A DNA stretch of 64,000 bases, taken from assembly GCA_013146195.2 (NCBI GenBank), contig CM028379.1, positions 107,978,793 to 108,042,792 on the forward strand, written 5' to 3'. The stretch comes from Codonopsis lanceolata. Its lineage: Eukaryota > Streptophyta > Magnoliopsida > Asterales > Campanulaceae. Under the pieces are notes generated by a model. It was not told where the DNA came from, did not search any database, and saw only the letters and a list, made by a program, of their open reading frames with translations. The translations under genes were made by a program, and so were the position numbers. Positions 54,901 through 62,397 of this stretch are shown piece by piece; the stretch's first letter is position 1; every line of letters begins with the position of its first letter.

Positions 54901-57296
54901 TATTATTGTGGTATAGCCGTGGCAAAGTGAACTAGGGAAATATTCAATAATTATCATGTAAGCATCTCAGTAAGATATGATTATAAAAACAAGGACAAGG
55001 CTCAAACAACAATAATAAAAGTGCCATATACAGCTAACTTAGCAATCAGAATCAACACATATAGTAAGATATTTGGTAATGAAAACCAAGGAGTGTTAGC
55101 ACACCTGTGCAATTCCTCGCGATAATCGGAAATCAACATTTATTGACTTGGTCTTCGAAATCCTAGTGACACAGAACTTTTTATTCCCCTTAGCATCTAG
55201 TATTTCACCACGCATGGCAGATTTATCACTCATTTGAGAACGAACATCAGGTGTATCACTTGATTTACTTGAAATCGCAGAATTACTGCTCAAGTCAGAC
55301 GTACCATCAGTATTGCTACAATCTTGAGGCCCATTGCCTGATTCACTGGTGTTGCCGTACCTTCCAATTTGTGTCCTGTTATAAGTTCCATTAGGCTGCC
55401 CACAAAAGGCTTTAACTTTATTACTGGATCCGTTGAGTACATAAGATCCCTCATTTGGCTTGTTTTCTATTTGTAATACCTCGCTTGAAACACATTGTGG
55501 TTCGTAATCAACACTCAATATAGCATCATTATTAGAGCTACTTGATTTTCCAGAATTAGGACGCCCAGACTCGGATACAGTCCATTCCGAGGAAGCAGCT
55601 CTACTTTGTTTTGCAACTGTCAAAAGCTCTTCCAGCTCTAACAGCTGCTTCAGATCTGCAGACTGACGAACTGCATAATCATAACCTCGTTGCCAAACAG
55701 TAAAAGCATCATCTTTCTTTCCTAATGCAGAAAATGCACGGCCTGGAAAAACAAACAGCAAATACTGTGTTCATAAACATATGCAAGGGAGTCCAAGAAA
55801 GGGGGTCTGCTGGAAACCCTCGTGCTTGGCTTGATACTAATCAAAAAGAGTAAACTCAAGATTGAATAAATCCATAAAAGTTATTGCCGCAAACTAAAAG
55901 ATGAAGTATAAATAACAAAGATATTCAAAACAAATTGTCAACATGAGAGTTGCAAAAAGAAATTCACTGTAGCACAGACAATGGATATAAGCGAATCATG
56001 ACTGATTGTCTTCATTCGCATATCGATGTATGGCTTAGAATCCACACAAAAACTAAATGTAATATGAACATCACCCGAAAAGACTAATATGAGCACTCTA
56101 AAATATTCATGTAGTGTGTCCCACGAAGTTCGCATAATGCTCTTTTGACCGGACTTGCAGTGTTCCTGCCCACCCAGATTTCAGCACAGCTTTCAATTGT
56201 AATAAAGAATTTTTTTAAAAGAATTGCCAGATGCGTGATTATGTGTTGAGTTGCAAAGACCTATTTGGTACACTTTCACGAAATGAACTAACTAAAACAT
56301 TTCTGCCCAACGGATGAGACAAAAATCAGCTGCTCGATGTTGGAAACATTCATTGTTAAACACTTCCTCCCCCCTCCTCTTTCCCTTCACTACTTAATTG
56401 TCAACCGACATCCAATTACTGCTGCGTACAGTGTTTAAAGGTTATACTTGCCATCCAACTTATGAATATTCAAGTTTCATCATGCAATACTAGAAATTAA
56501 TGAACTACTAGTGCTAGTCTAAAGCTTTAGAAAGTGACTAATGAATGTGCTCATCTACATCGCGAATAATGCAATACTAGAAATTAATGAACTACTAGAG
56601 CTAGTCTAAAGCTTTAGAAAGCAAATAATGAATGGCTCATTTATGTCACCCTATAAATCACAAGTTATATGTCATAGCCAGCATTTCCGGCAATCATATT
56701 AGAAAAAGTAAGTTAAGTAACTTCTCAAATCAACTTACCATATGGTCGTGAACCTGATAAAATTCAAATTACAATGTACTTCTCAGCGCTGATAAGCCAA
56801 AATTAACTCTAGTTCAACTTCAATTCCGGCATTTACAATTATTCACATTTAGCTGTTTAGTACTGAATTTTTCATTTAATCTGAATTCATGTAGCGTTCT
56901 ATCACATTTTAAGTAGATTTCTGGTGAATTGAAGCCAGTAAGTACCGATAAATACCTTTGAGGATGTAGGCTTGGAGAAGCGTTGGGTCAAGCTTTAGTG
57001 CCTTATCGCAGTCCTTGATCACGTGCTTGTGAAGCTCCAACTGACTATAGCAAAACGCTCGATTACTGCAAAATCACGCAAACACATAAAATTTGAGTTT
57101 AAAGTACCGAAAAATCATCAATGCATTAATTAAGTGGATACAAAAATGCAGAAATGAACTGAGTGGGTGAGAACCAGATATCCTGAATGACGCAAGATTG
57201 AGAAAGGAGAGAATCGAGAACACGGATAGCCTTAGACCAGTCACGAGAGCTGCAAAACTTGGCCAGTTCAACTCTCTCCGACACCGTTGACGCCAT
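31814..57296 (-). CDS. SRFR1: SRFR1 orthologue: TPR protein, negative regulator of effector-triggered immunity; 23 coding exons
   Basis: Coding exons, 5' to 3': 57296-57175, 57065-56956, 55742-55105, 53736-53692, 53458-53357, 53279-53199, 51134-51068, 50588-50488, 50361-50254, 49723-49653, 49531-49475, 44393-44285, 44171-44091, 42921-42835, 40695-40489, 40001-39667, 38566-38480, 38409-38310, 34523-34432, 34283-34245, 34152-34062, 32543-32446, 32102-31814. They total 3117 nt (1038 aa plus stop), all GT-AG and in phase; Arabidopsis SRFR1 is about the same length. Residues 1-77 and 290-600 are TPR-rich. 600-770 include a basic KHGKRARRKEK cluster (697-707), a possible nuclear signal. The C-terminus is highly conserved with a hydrophobic GFIVMLGLLLAA segment. 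In Arabidopsis SRFR1 works with EDS1 and resistance proteins to hold back immunity. No lesion is seen; the gene is long because its introns are full of transposons. Confidence 0.93.
32155..32406. mobile_element. Stowaway MITE in SRFR1 intron 22
   Basis: CTCCCTCCATTCCAAAATAAG at the left, CTTATTTGGAACGGGGGAAGG at the right, TA on both sides. 252 bp, filling most of a 343-bp intron only 40 bases from exon 22. Confidence 0.85.
33083..33248. mobile_element. Stowaway-like MITE in SRFR1 intron 21
   Basis: Left AGTTCCGTCCCAAAAAAATAG and right ATTTATTTGGGACAAAG...GGGACTGAGAG are inverted. About 165 bp, with an imperfect right end. Confidence 0.6.
34432..44393 (-). CDS. SRFR1: SRFR1 exons 12-19 (residues 501-867)
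   Basis: Exons 12-13 finish the TPR array (NAIKDLSIGISIESSNIECLY; VKDYDAALDLELDSMDKFV). Exon 14 gives KEIALYTAAKITSEFCWFDI. Exon 15 (69 codons) has EYWCKRLHPKNVCEKVYRQP and CPGFLPNRRQ. Exon 16 (335 nt) holds HRMAGLAAIEIAQKVSKAW, the basic cluster and NRGGAGCSTSSFSETST. Exons 17-19 cover FNAGFGSHTPLFLGQAKVVR, TLDVAKAVIKDK and VVGEDFWVATWCNSTAFEG. Introns 13, 16 and 18 carry MITEs, and intron 18 also a TRIM. Confidence 0.92.
34712..35013. repeat. 151-bp tandem duplication in SRFR1 intron 18
   Basis: 34712-34862 and 34863-35013 are nearly identical (CATCAAATGTCCTGACTACT... to ...CACTATATC), with a few substitutions. Confidence 0.85.
35310..35550. mobile_element. MITE in SRFR1 intron 18 (AGTCCAC family)
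   Basis: CTTCCTCGGATCCATTCC...AGTCCAC at the left, GTGGACTTTTCAAGTG...AAGGGAAGGAG at the right, TA on both sides. 241 bp. Related to the elements at 38894 and 43329. Confidence 0.7.
35571..36001. mobile_element. Composite fold-back of two Stowaway MITE copies
   Basis: Begins TA|CTCCCTCCATTCC and ends GGAGGGGG|TA. Inside, 35634-35720 and 35763-35842 are near-perfect inverted copies, since an extra half-element in opposite orientation ends at about 35911 with GGGACAGAGGGAG. The distal end of the first element resumes at about 35935. Confidence 0.7.
37377..37626 (+). mobile_element. TRIM (miniature LTR retrotransposon) in SRFR1 intron 18
   Basis: 5' LTR 37377-37448 (TGTTAAGCTTGATATA... ...CTTAACA, 72 bp). 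Directly after it is TGGTATGAGAGG (449-460), close to the tRNA-iMet primer binding site TGGTATCAGAGC. The polypurine tract GAGGGGGAG leads into the 3' LTR at 37551 (TGTTAAGCTTGATATAC...). GGGGGAGTGTTAA occurs twice in a row at the junction. No coding capacity. 250 bp in all. Confidence 0.75.
38894..39142. mobile_element. MITE in SRFR1 intron 16
   Basis: CTCCCTCCGTTCCGGGCAAAG and AGAGTCCACC at the left; GGACTCTTCGGGTGGAACAG at the right. 249 bp. Confidence 0.75.
40696..42834. other. SRFR1 intron 14, no recognised element
   Basis: 2.1 kb, AT-rich, with a G12-G13 run at 40742-40754 and T/C-rich DNA at 42360-42420. No gene and no clear transposon ends. Confidence 0.45.
43329..43587. mobile_element. 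MITE in SRFR1 intron 13
   Basis: CCACCATTCCTGAAAAAGAGTCC at the left, GGGACTC-like AGACTCTTTTTTAGGAACAG at the right. Related to the 38894 family; the outermost left end is eroded. Confidence 0.55.
43539..43930. repeat. Tandem array that includes a MITE terminus, three copies
   Basis: The block AATTTGTGTACAGAATCAAA...GGAACAGAGGGAATAT...CACAGCAACTG.TAGTAAGTGAAG recurs at 43541, 43697 and 43788 (periods 156 and 91). A second sub-block (AAGAGTTCCAAAGAAACACA...) is present twice. Confidence 0.8.
45215..45479. mobile_element. Stowaway MITE nested in the MULE
   Basis: CTCCCTCCGTCCCAAAATTA at the left, AATTTTGAGACGGATGGAG at the right, TA on both sides. 265 bp. Confidence 0.85.
45569..45626. repeat. 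Short tandem repeat upstream of the ESSS gene
   Basis: About two and a half copies of a 27-base unit with ACACAGAAACCTCCTCCTTT, on the pyrimidine-rich upstream side of the gene, inside the MULE. Confidence 0.65.
46316..46654 (+). CDS. Complex I ESSS (NDUFB11-type) subunit, 112 aa
   Basis: MASPKHFGTLRTRL starts at an AACGATGGCG context. The protein continues GPSRWTTLGHQERG, YLFNRTPPQPGQSRKWEDWE, one hydrophobic segment (residues 64-80, CYITSFLTIVILGIGL), then NAKPDMTLETWAHQKA and an acidic tail. This is the pattern of plant ESSS subunits of mitochondrial NADH dehydrogenase (membrane arm accessory subunit). The frame is complete. A GT-AG pair at 46668-46740 (73 bp, G|GTAAGT...TTGTAG) just after the stop could be a 3' UTR intron, arguing for DNA-level capture and not a processed copy. 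A Leu stands where I recall relatives having Pro (WELLCY). It lies antisense within SRFR1. Confidence 0.82.
   Translation: MASPKHFGTLRTRLTTGLRERGGGGDGPSRWTTLGHQERGDDYLFNRTPPQPGQSRKWEDWELLCYITSFLTIVILGIGLNAKPDMTLETWAHQKAPEHLVDASSSPADESD
47379..47632. mobile_element. Stowaway MITE, degraded right end, SRFR1 intron 11
   Basis: CTTCTTCCGTTTCTAAATAA at the left after TA. Same family and orientation as 48221. The right end is eroded. Confidence 0.65.
48221..48469. mobile_element. Stowaway MITE, SRFR1 intron 11
   Basis: CTCCCTCCATTCCTAAATAA and TTATTTAGGATTGGAGGGAG ends, TA on both sides, 249 bp. Confidence 0.88.
48623..48898. repeat. Near-perfect 100-bp inverted repeat (hairpin) with 76-base loop
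   Basis: Arms 48623-48722 and 48799-48898 are reverse complements with a single mismatch by eye (GCTAATG against GTTAATG). No transposon ends or target duplication are evident. Confidence 0.9.
48912..48960. repeat. AT and ATGT microsatellite
   Basis: (AT)n followed by (GTAT)4, directly next to the hairpin. Confidence 0.9.
49475..53736 (-). CDS. SRFR1: SRFR1 exons 4-11, central TPR array (residues 291-500)
   Basis: Eight short exons of 45-108 nt encode successive TPR units: VNEGQYAHAISIFDQ; EDPTYPEALIGRGTAYAF; NPSAGEAWKRRGQARAALG; AIADLTNALEFEPNSADILHERG; IVNFKFKDFHAAIEDLSACV; GLSLSSIGEFKRAEDAHMSS; FYHDLANSEKAFNCLQQLLQ; FAKGYHLRGLLLHGMGDH. The TPR signature residues (W/L-G/A-A/P spacing) are evident. 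Exon 4 (15 codons) is too short to notice without the flanking splice sites. Confidence 0.92.
51861..51959 (-). mobile_element. SINE with 12-bp target-site duplication, SRFR1 intron 6
   Basis: On the minus strand it ends CCTATCAAAAAAATAAAAAA, the TATC plus A-tail typical of plant SINEs. It holds GGTTCCAATCC, a box B-like sequence of the RNA polymerase III promoter. TTGAAAGGATCA (849-860) and TTGAAAGGACCA (960-971) flank it, one mismatch. 99 bp. Confidence 0.75.
53881..54956 (-). mobile_element. Probable solo LTR in SRFR1 intron 3
   Basis: Plus strand starts TGTCCCCGAGG. The minus strand has a clear TATA box (CTATAAATAG, 54100-54109) followed by a U5-like tail ending GGGGACA. TGTAAG occurs at 53875-53880 and 54957-54962 and would be the target duplication if the LTR ends at 54956. 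GC content is higher than the surrounding intron up to about 54770, so the right boundary is uncertain. Confidence 0.5.
54100..54109 (-). promoter_or_regulatory. TATA box of the intron-3 LTR
   Basis: CTATAAATAG on the minus strand (plus CTATTTATAG), reading in the same direction as SRFR1. Confidence 0.5.
55105..57296 (-). CDS. SRFR1: SRFR1 exons 1-3 (residues 1-290)
   Basis: The start ATG at 57296 opens MASTVSERVELAKFCSSRDW. Exon 1 ends ...CVIQDI with a split Cys codon (TG|T). Exon 2 gives NRAFCYSQLELHKHVIKDC and DPTLLQAYILK, a TPR pair. Exon 3 begins with a split Gly, runs RAFSALGKKDDAFTVWQRGY and LKQLLELEELLTVAKQ, then a low-conservation Ser/Asn-rich linker, and ends SINVDFRLSRGIAQ. Intron 2 has an 87-bp direct duplication (56484-56655) and intron 3 a probable solo LTR. 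Confidence 0.93.
56484..56655. repeat. 87-bp tandem duplication in SRFR1 intron 2
   Basis: GCAATACTAGAAATTAATGA... begins at 56484 and again at 56571, and the copies share most bases. Confidence 0.8.
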
Positions 57297-57806
57297 GAAC
57301 AGATAGACAACGGATCGGAAGCACCGGTGAATTTGTGAGTGTTGTGGAGTTGAAACAGATCGGGGGGAGAGAGCGGTAGAAAGGTGAAACAAAGTTGAAA
57401 GAGAACGGGGGCGTTGAAAGGATCGACGGTAAGATTATTTGGGGGGATTAGAGGGGTAACCACTGTTTACACGTGCTAATAAAAAGGGTCTGAATTCCGA
57501 AAACAGGATAGACGTTAAAGCTTTCGTCAGTCACACACACACACTGACTCACATGACTTAGGGTAACGACTGTCGTTTTAAAGTAAAGTGAAATGTAGTG
57601 AACCCGTGTTTGTCACGGTGGTGCACCCTGTACCCTTGTGCCGCGTGCAATTTTCTTTTTCTTTTTCTTTTTCTTTTTCTTTTTTTTTGTTACAACTTGG
57701 AAGGAGAGAGTGCCATTTGAGATTATTATTGTGCAAGAATTAGCGGTATCTTTGATGAAGAAATTCGAGAAATAAGATCTCTTAATTATCCTGCTATATA
57801 CTTTAA
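57297..57806 (-). promoter_or_regulatory. SRFR1 5' UTR and promoter region
   Basis: Upstream of the start codon. It contains a CA run (57532-57545) and a (CTTTTT)n pyrimidine tract at 57650-57688 (plus strand). No clear TATA box could be placed. It is bounded by the 3' end of the Helitron at 57807. Confidence 0.5.
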
Positions 57807-60607
57807 CTAGTGATGCTCCCGTGCGTTGCACGATTTGTACACTGGTATAAAATTATTTACTCAATTAAAGTTGAAGAATATACAATCAAAAAGTTTAATA
57901 TGAAAAAATAAAAAAATTAATAAAAAGTAAAATTAAAGATAGATCACATAAATTTGAAAAAGTAATTATAAATTTATTTAGATATATTTCCTAAATCAGA
58001 AAGGGAGGATTGGATGGAATTCAACCATCTTCGTCATTCGTTAAGCCAATAGTTGATAATAAACATGTGCCTCTAAATGACAAAATTTGATAGAGATAAT
58101 AATTTCTGATATTTCGTACTAATATAGTAGCTATAAAAAACGTTGGTTATTGAAAATATAAACATATAAAAACACATGCATTTTATGTCCTCACATTCTC
58201 TTCCTTCTTCAAACCTCATTCTTCTTCTTCATTTTTTGTTTGTGTGTTTGATTCAAAATAAATTTACTTTTGTGTTTGTGCTACTGTGCATATACTGTTT
58301 GATGAAAGGTCTAAATAGAAATTTGTTCTTTTTAAATACCCTTTTTGAAACTCGATGCATCAATTTTGAATCACAATGTATCATCTACAAATAGTGATGC
58401 ATCGACTTAGATGTGAGATGTAGGTAAGATGCATTAATTTTGAATCATATGTTGATTGTGTACATAAAAGAAGAGAGATGAATGTTTGGTACATTATGAT
58501 TTAAAGTGCAATGCATAAATTAAATTAGATTATGTGATTTAAATTGATGAATTGATTAAGTGATCCGTAGCGCGTCTTCGGTTCATTAAGAGTTGTAGTC
58601 TTTTCGCTCTAAAAGTGTCATTTTTAGTTAAAAAAAATAAAAAATTGTAGCGGTTAAAAATTTACATAGTGGACGGACCCGAATTTTTCTATAAAAGAAA
58701 CAACAACAAAATTGACTAAAAATTCTCAAAATTTCACGTTACCCAAATTTCTCAATTGATTCTATCCAAATTATTATTACTTAAATGAACAACAAATAAT
58801 ACTCCAATTATAACCAATCTGACTAAAAAAAAATCCCAAGCATTTGTCATATAGATAAAGAGCTTCTTACTCTCTAACCTAAAAACCCCACCCCCACTCA
58901 TTCTAACCTATATACACATCGTCTTACTCTCACTCTTACTCAATTAAGTCGTCTAAAATGTCACATTTCTTATTTTTATAACATTAAACATAGGAAATTC
59001 CTCTAGTGAACATAAGACAATGACTTTTCATCTCTTCAAACCCTTCGTTTCAAAAATTCATCCGTCGACTTTTCCTAACCAAAATAGAATCAGATCAAAC
59101 CATTTCATAGCAAGGTGCATTAGATTTTTTTTTATAAAGCATTCAACTTTGTATTTCGATTTTTTTAAATCTTAGAGCTTAATTTTACATAGTGAACTGA
59201 AAAAAATGGCTTATAAAAAGATCTAAGTATTTATGCTTCTTTACCTAATTATTTTTTTAAATATGGTTTAAATAAGTCGAGACTTTTTTTATATTTTCAG
59301 TATTTAACGTTATACTCGAATTTTTTATATTTTGAGTATAGAAAAAAAATATATAGATTTCGAATTTTTAGATTTGTATTTTGAAGATATATTTTTTAAC
59401 ATTTTTTATAATTAAAATACATCTATTTTAAATCACGTGTATCTAATGTAGTTGTTCACTTCAAAATTGGTCTCTTTGTAGTCACTAATTTATTTGTTTT
59501 TCGTCTCTACATTTCAAATTTCTTTGATTTAATTAGATTTTATTTATAAATGTTCATTATTCTGATTTGATAAAACCAAAATTGAGAAATTTGTAGTTAT
59601 AGCGCATATTAATAAATAAATAAATATAAATATATATTGGTTACCAATAAATCTGTATCAGTTTGAAGATCATTAAATTGTATTAAATTTAGCACATACA
59701 CTTGAACATGAAGTTTATTAAATTATCGTAATTTATTATCTACATCTTTAATCCTAGGCATTGCATATATTTAAGCTATTTATTGATTACAAAGGTATCC
59801 TGAGAATTTAATAATTTCACATATATAATTGTTTTCGGTTTATTGTAGCTCCATGATCTCTAGAAAAAAAAAGAGGACCAAGTACATGAGATCCTAAGCA
59901 ATCGATATAAAAAGAATACCTTTACAGAAAGATACATTTACATTGTAAAATATACATTTTGCACGAAAACAGTTGAGTTATCTAGGCTTACCCTTGGTCT
60001 TGCTGATGTCTCTAAGCAAAATGAGAGAGGGAGACATTTTATATAGATTTCTTCTACATTGGTATGTTATCCTCAGTTGTTTTTAGTAATGATGTTCAAC
60101 AAACAAAATTGTAACAAATTTATAGTGGTTTTACATTTGAAAACTGCACGAGAAGAGAAAAGCTAAGAAACTGTCTAACTCCCTTAGGCGTCCAATTACA
60201 GCCGAATAAATTAATCTTAAATGATAATTCATGTAATTGTTTTGATAATTTATTCATTTATCATTCAATTGATAAGCGATTATTAAATTCAACAATTGAA
60301 ATATATAATTATTTATTAGTTCATTGAAATTTCAATATAGTTAAAAAAATCATAACTATTTTTTATATTGCCGGATGTGAATGAGGTTGAAATAGTTTGG
60401 TATATATGGTTGTCAATTGTCTCAAGTCAAAGAAAGAATGTCAAAAGTTTTCAGATTTATTTATCTAATTAATTTTGATTACAAATTCGTTTGATTTCCC
60501 AATGCATTAATGACACATATATAATGTAGAATTGTTGTCATTTTTGGAAAGTGCATTTTGGCGGGAACTTTCCAAAAATCGCACCTCTCCTTTTATATAT
60601 GTATAGA
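57807..60607 (-). mobile_element. Non-autonomous Helitron, 2.8 kb
   Basis: On the minus strand the 5' end reads A|TCTATACATATATAAAAGG at 60607. The 3' end reads CGTGC-AAC-GCACG (hairpin, 832-820), nine bases, then CTAG|T at 57807. TC start, CTAG end, a terminal hairpin 9-12 bases before the end, and insertion between A and T are the Helitron signature. No Rep/helicase coding sequence is visible. The AT-rich interior has no recognisable gene. Confidence 0.78.
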
Positions 60608-61347
60608 TGATGGTGTAGGTCCCATCAAAAAATATTCAATTTTAACATAAATTATATAGTCATATTGTTGGTTTAAGCATGATTGAGAACTTGGGATTGC
60701 TTGTTAGCCTATTTATTTGAGTTTATTTATTGTGTCTAGGCGAAATAATACACAAATACATATAAATAGCGGTGATGATGCGCTTTTGGGCACGCCTCAA
60801 CAACACCAAAATAATATAAAAGTTATAGGTTTTGTTATGGAATATATCTTTCTTGTTAAATCATTCATTGATATGCACCAACTAATTCAAGTCTATGATC
60901 CAAAAGACTTTCCCCACGTTTTATTGTCCTATTTGAACGAGCTACGTTTACTTCAGTTTCTCGTTTTGTTATAAATGAATATCAAAAATGAATAACCGCT
61001 CATTACTTATAAATAATCAAATATTACCATGTTTACAGGTTTGAATTGTTTTGTTGCACTTGAGTGCAAATAAATGAAGTGAACGGTTAGGACCGTAACC
61101 TCATAACTACAACCCTCCAAAAGCAATATCTAACAATTATAAAAAAAAATCAATTTCAGTTAGTAAATAAACAATTTTTTTAGAAATAATTCACACAAAG
61201 CATATCAAGTTGAAAGGAAGCGTGCATAAAACTTCATATATACAAAAATATTATGAAAGTCAAAGGAGCTAGGTAACTATATGTACCATAGCATTGGAAA
61301 AACTTGATCCAACGGTGTAAAGTTTATGATTGTATGTGTGATACTCG
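60608..61347. other. AT-rich DNA, no clear gene
   Basis: An 85-codon frame at 60717-60974 shows no known domain, and I do not call it a gene. Confidence 0.4.
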
Positions 61348-61825
61348 GTTATAAATACCGAGCAGTCTGAAGTCATCGGACACACCTCTTTAGCTTCTAA
61401 AAAACAATCTTTATCTTCTGGTTATAAAAACGTTATCAGCACGAATGCTCTAATCTTAACATTTCCATTGGTAAGAATTTTCGCCAATATATTTTATTTT
61501 ATGTCACTGGTTTACTTTAATATATATCGTATATCACCATTATTAAGAAAAATGTTGACTGAGTCACCGTCTATAATATATGGTGCGATGACGATATAAT
61601 ATTTTATTATTTTACGCATAAAATATATGTTCATTGATGTTTGAGCAGAAGTAACCCCAAACTACAATCTGAATATATATTATGTATTGATATGATTTCT
61701 ATTTATTATATTTGATAATTTATTACTAACCTTCAAACACCCACATGAAAGGTTTACCGAGTAGTGTGGCGTGAATAAGTGTGTATGATGAATAATAGTT
61801 GTATAGTGTGGACCGAAAAAAAAAT
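61348..61825 (+). mobile_element. LTR and leader remnant related to the copia element at 18.2 kb
   Basis: GTTATAAATACC...GGTTATAAAAA (61348-61430) resembles the short copia LTR. It is followed by CGTTATCAGCACG, as at 18267. Leader DNA 61450-61815 parallels 18290-18660 (for example TATATATCGTATATCACCAT and the shared CACCCAC...GTGGCGTGAAT). Interrupted at 61826 by the next element. Confidence 0.75.
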
Positions 61826-62131
61826 TGTTGACTATTAAACCAAGCACAATCCAACTAGAATTAGTATTTGTTTTAAAGTCTCTATTATTTATTATTTAGA
61901 GGTCAATTAGTATTGTGTTTCCTAATTAGTTTAGAGTTTATTATTATGACTATTATAAATAGATGGTTTGAGAAACCTTATTACATCCATTAGAGAGGAG
62001 GATTAAAAATATAGTGAGAGAGATTTTGTGTAAGCCTACTGAGGCCAGAATTTTAATTAAATAGACAATTTTATATTGTCTATATTTGGTATCAGAGCTT
62101 TAATTAATTAGACAATTTTATATTGTCTACA
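61826..62131 (+). repeat. 5' LTR of the TR-GAG-like element
   Basis: Starts TGTTGACTATTAAACC. Ends ...GTCTACA two bases before the primer binding site. TATAAATAG at 61954-61962 is its TATA box. Confidence 0.75.
61954..61962 (+). promoter_or_regulatory. TATA box of the TR-GAG-like element
   Basis: TATAAATAG about 130 bases into the LTR. Confidence 0.65.
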
Positions 62132-62133
62132 TT

Positions 62134-62145
62134 TGGTATCAGAGC
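62134..62145 (+). other. tRNA-iMet primer binding site (second of two copies)
   Basis: TGGTATCAGAGC, complementary to the 3' end of plant initiator tRNA-Met. An identical 12-mer lies at 62087-62098, part of a 47-bp direct duplication. Confidence 0.85.
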
Positions 62146-62397
62146 TTGAGGCTCGATCCTGGTTATTGAGAAGTTCAATAAAAGCTTGAGCTTTGTTGGT
62201 TGTGTGGAGAAAATAGTTATTCAAGTTTGCAATTTTGACTATTTGGTGACGACCCCTTGAACAAGGACTCAACAGAGTATTGATGTGGGTTCGTTTGATA
62301 ACGAGTTGAAGAAAGCTTATAGAAGAATTATTGGAGCATGGTTATTTGCGATAACGGGCTATATTTAAAAGTGAGTAAATTAGTTGTTTGATTTATA

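Noticed and set aside
60717..60974. 85-codon frame between the Helitron and the copia relic
   Set aside because: Tail has a plausible helical look but no known family, and the upstream context gives no promoter; too weak to call.
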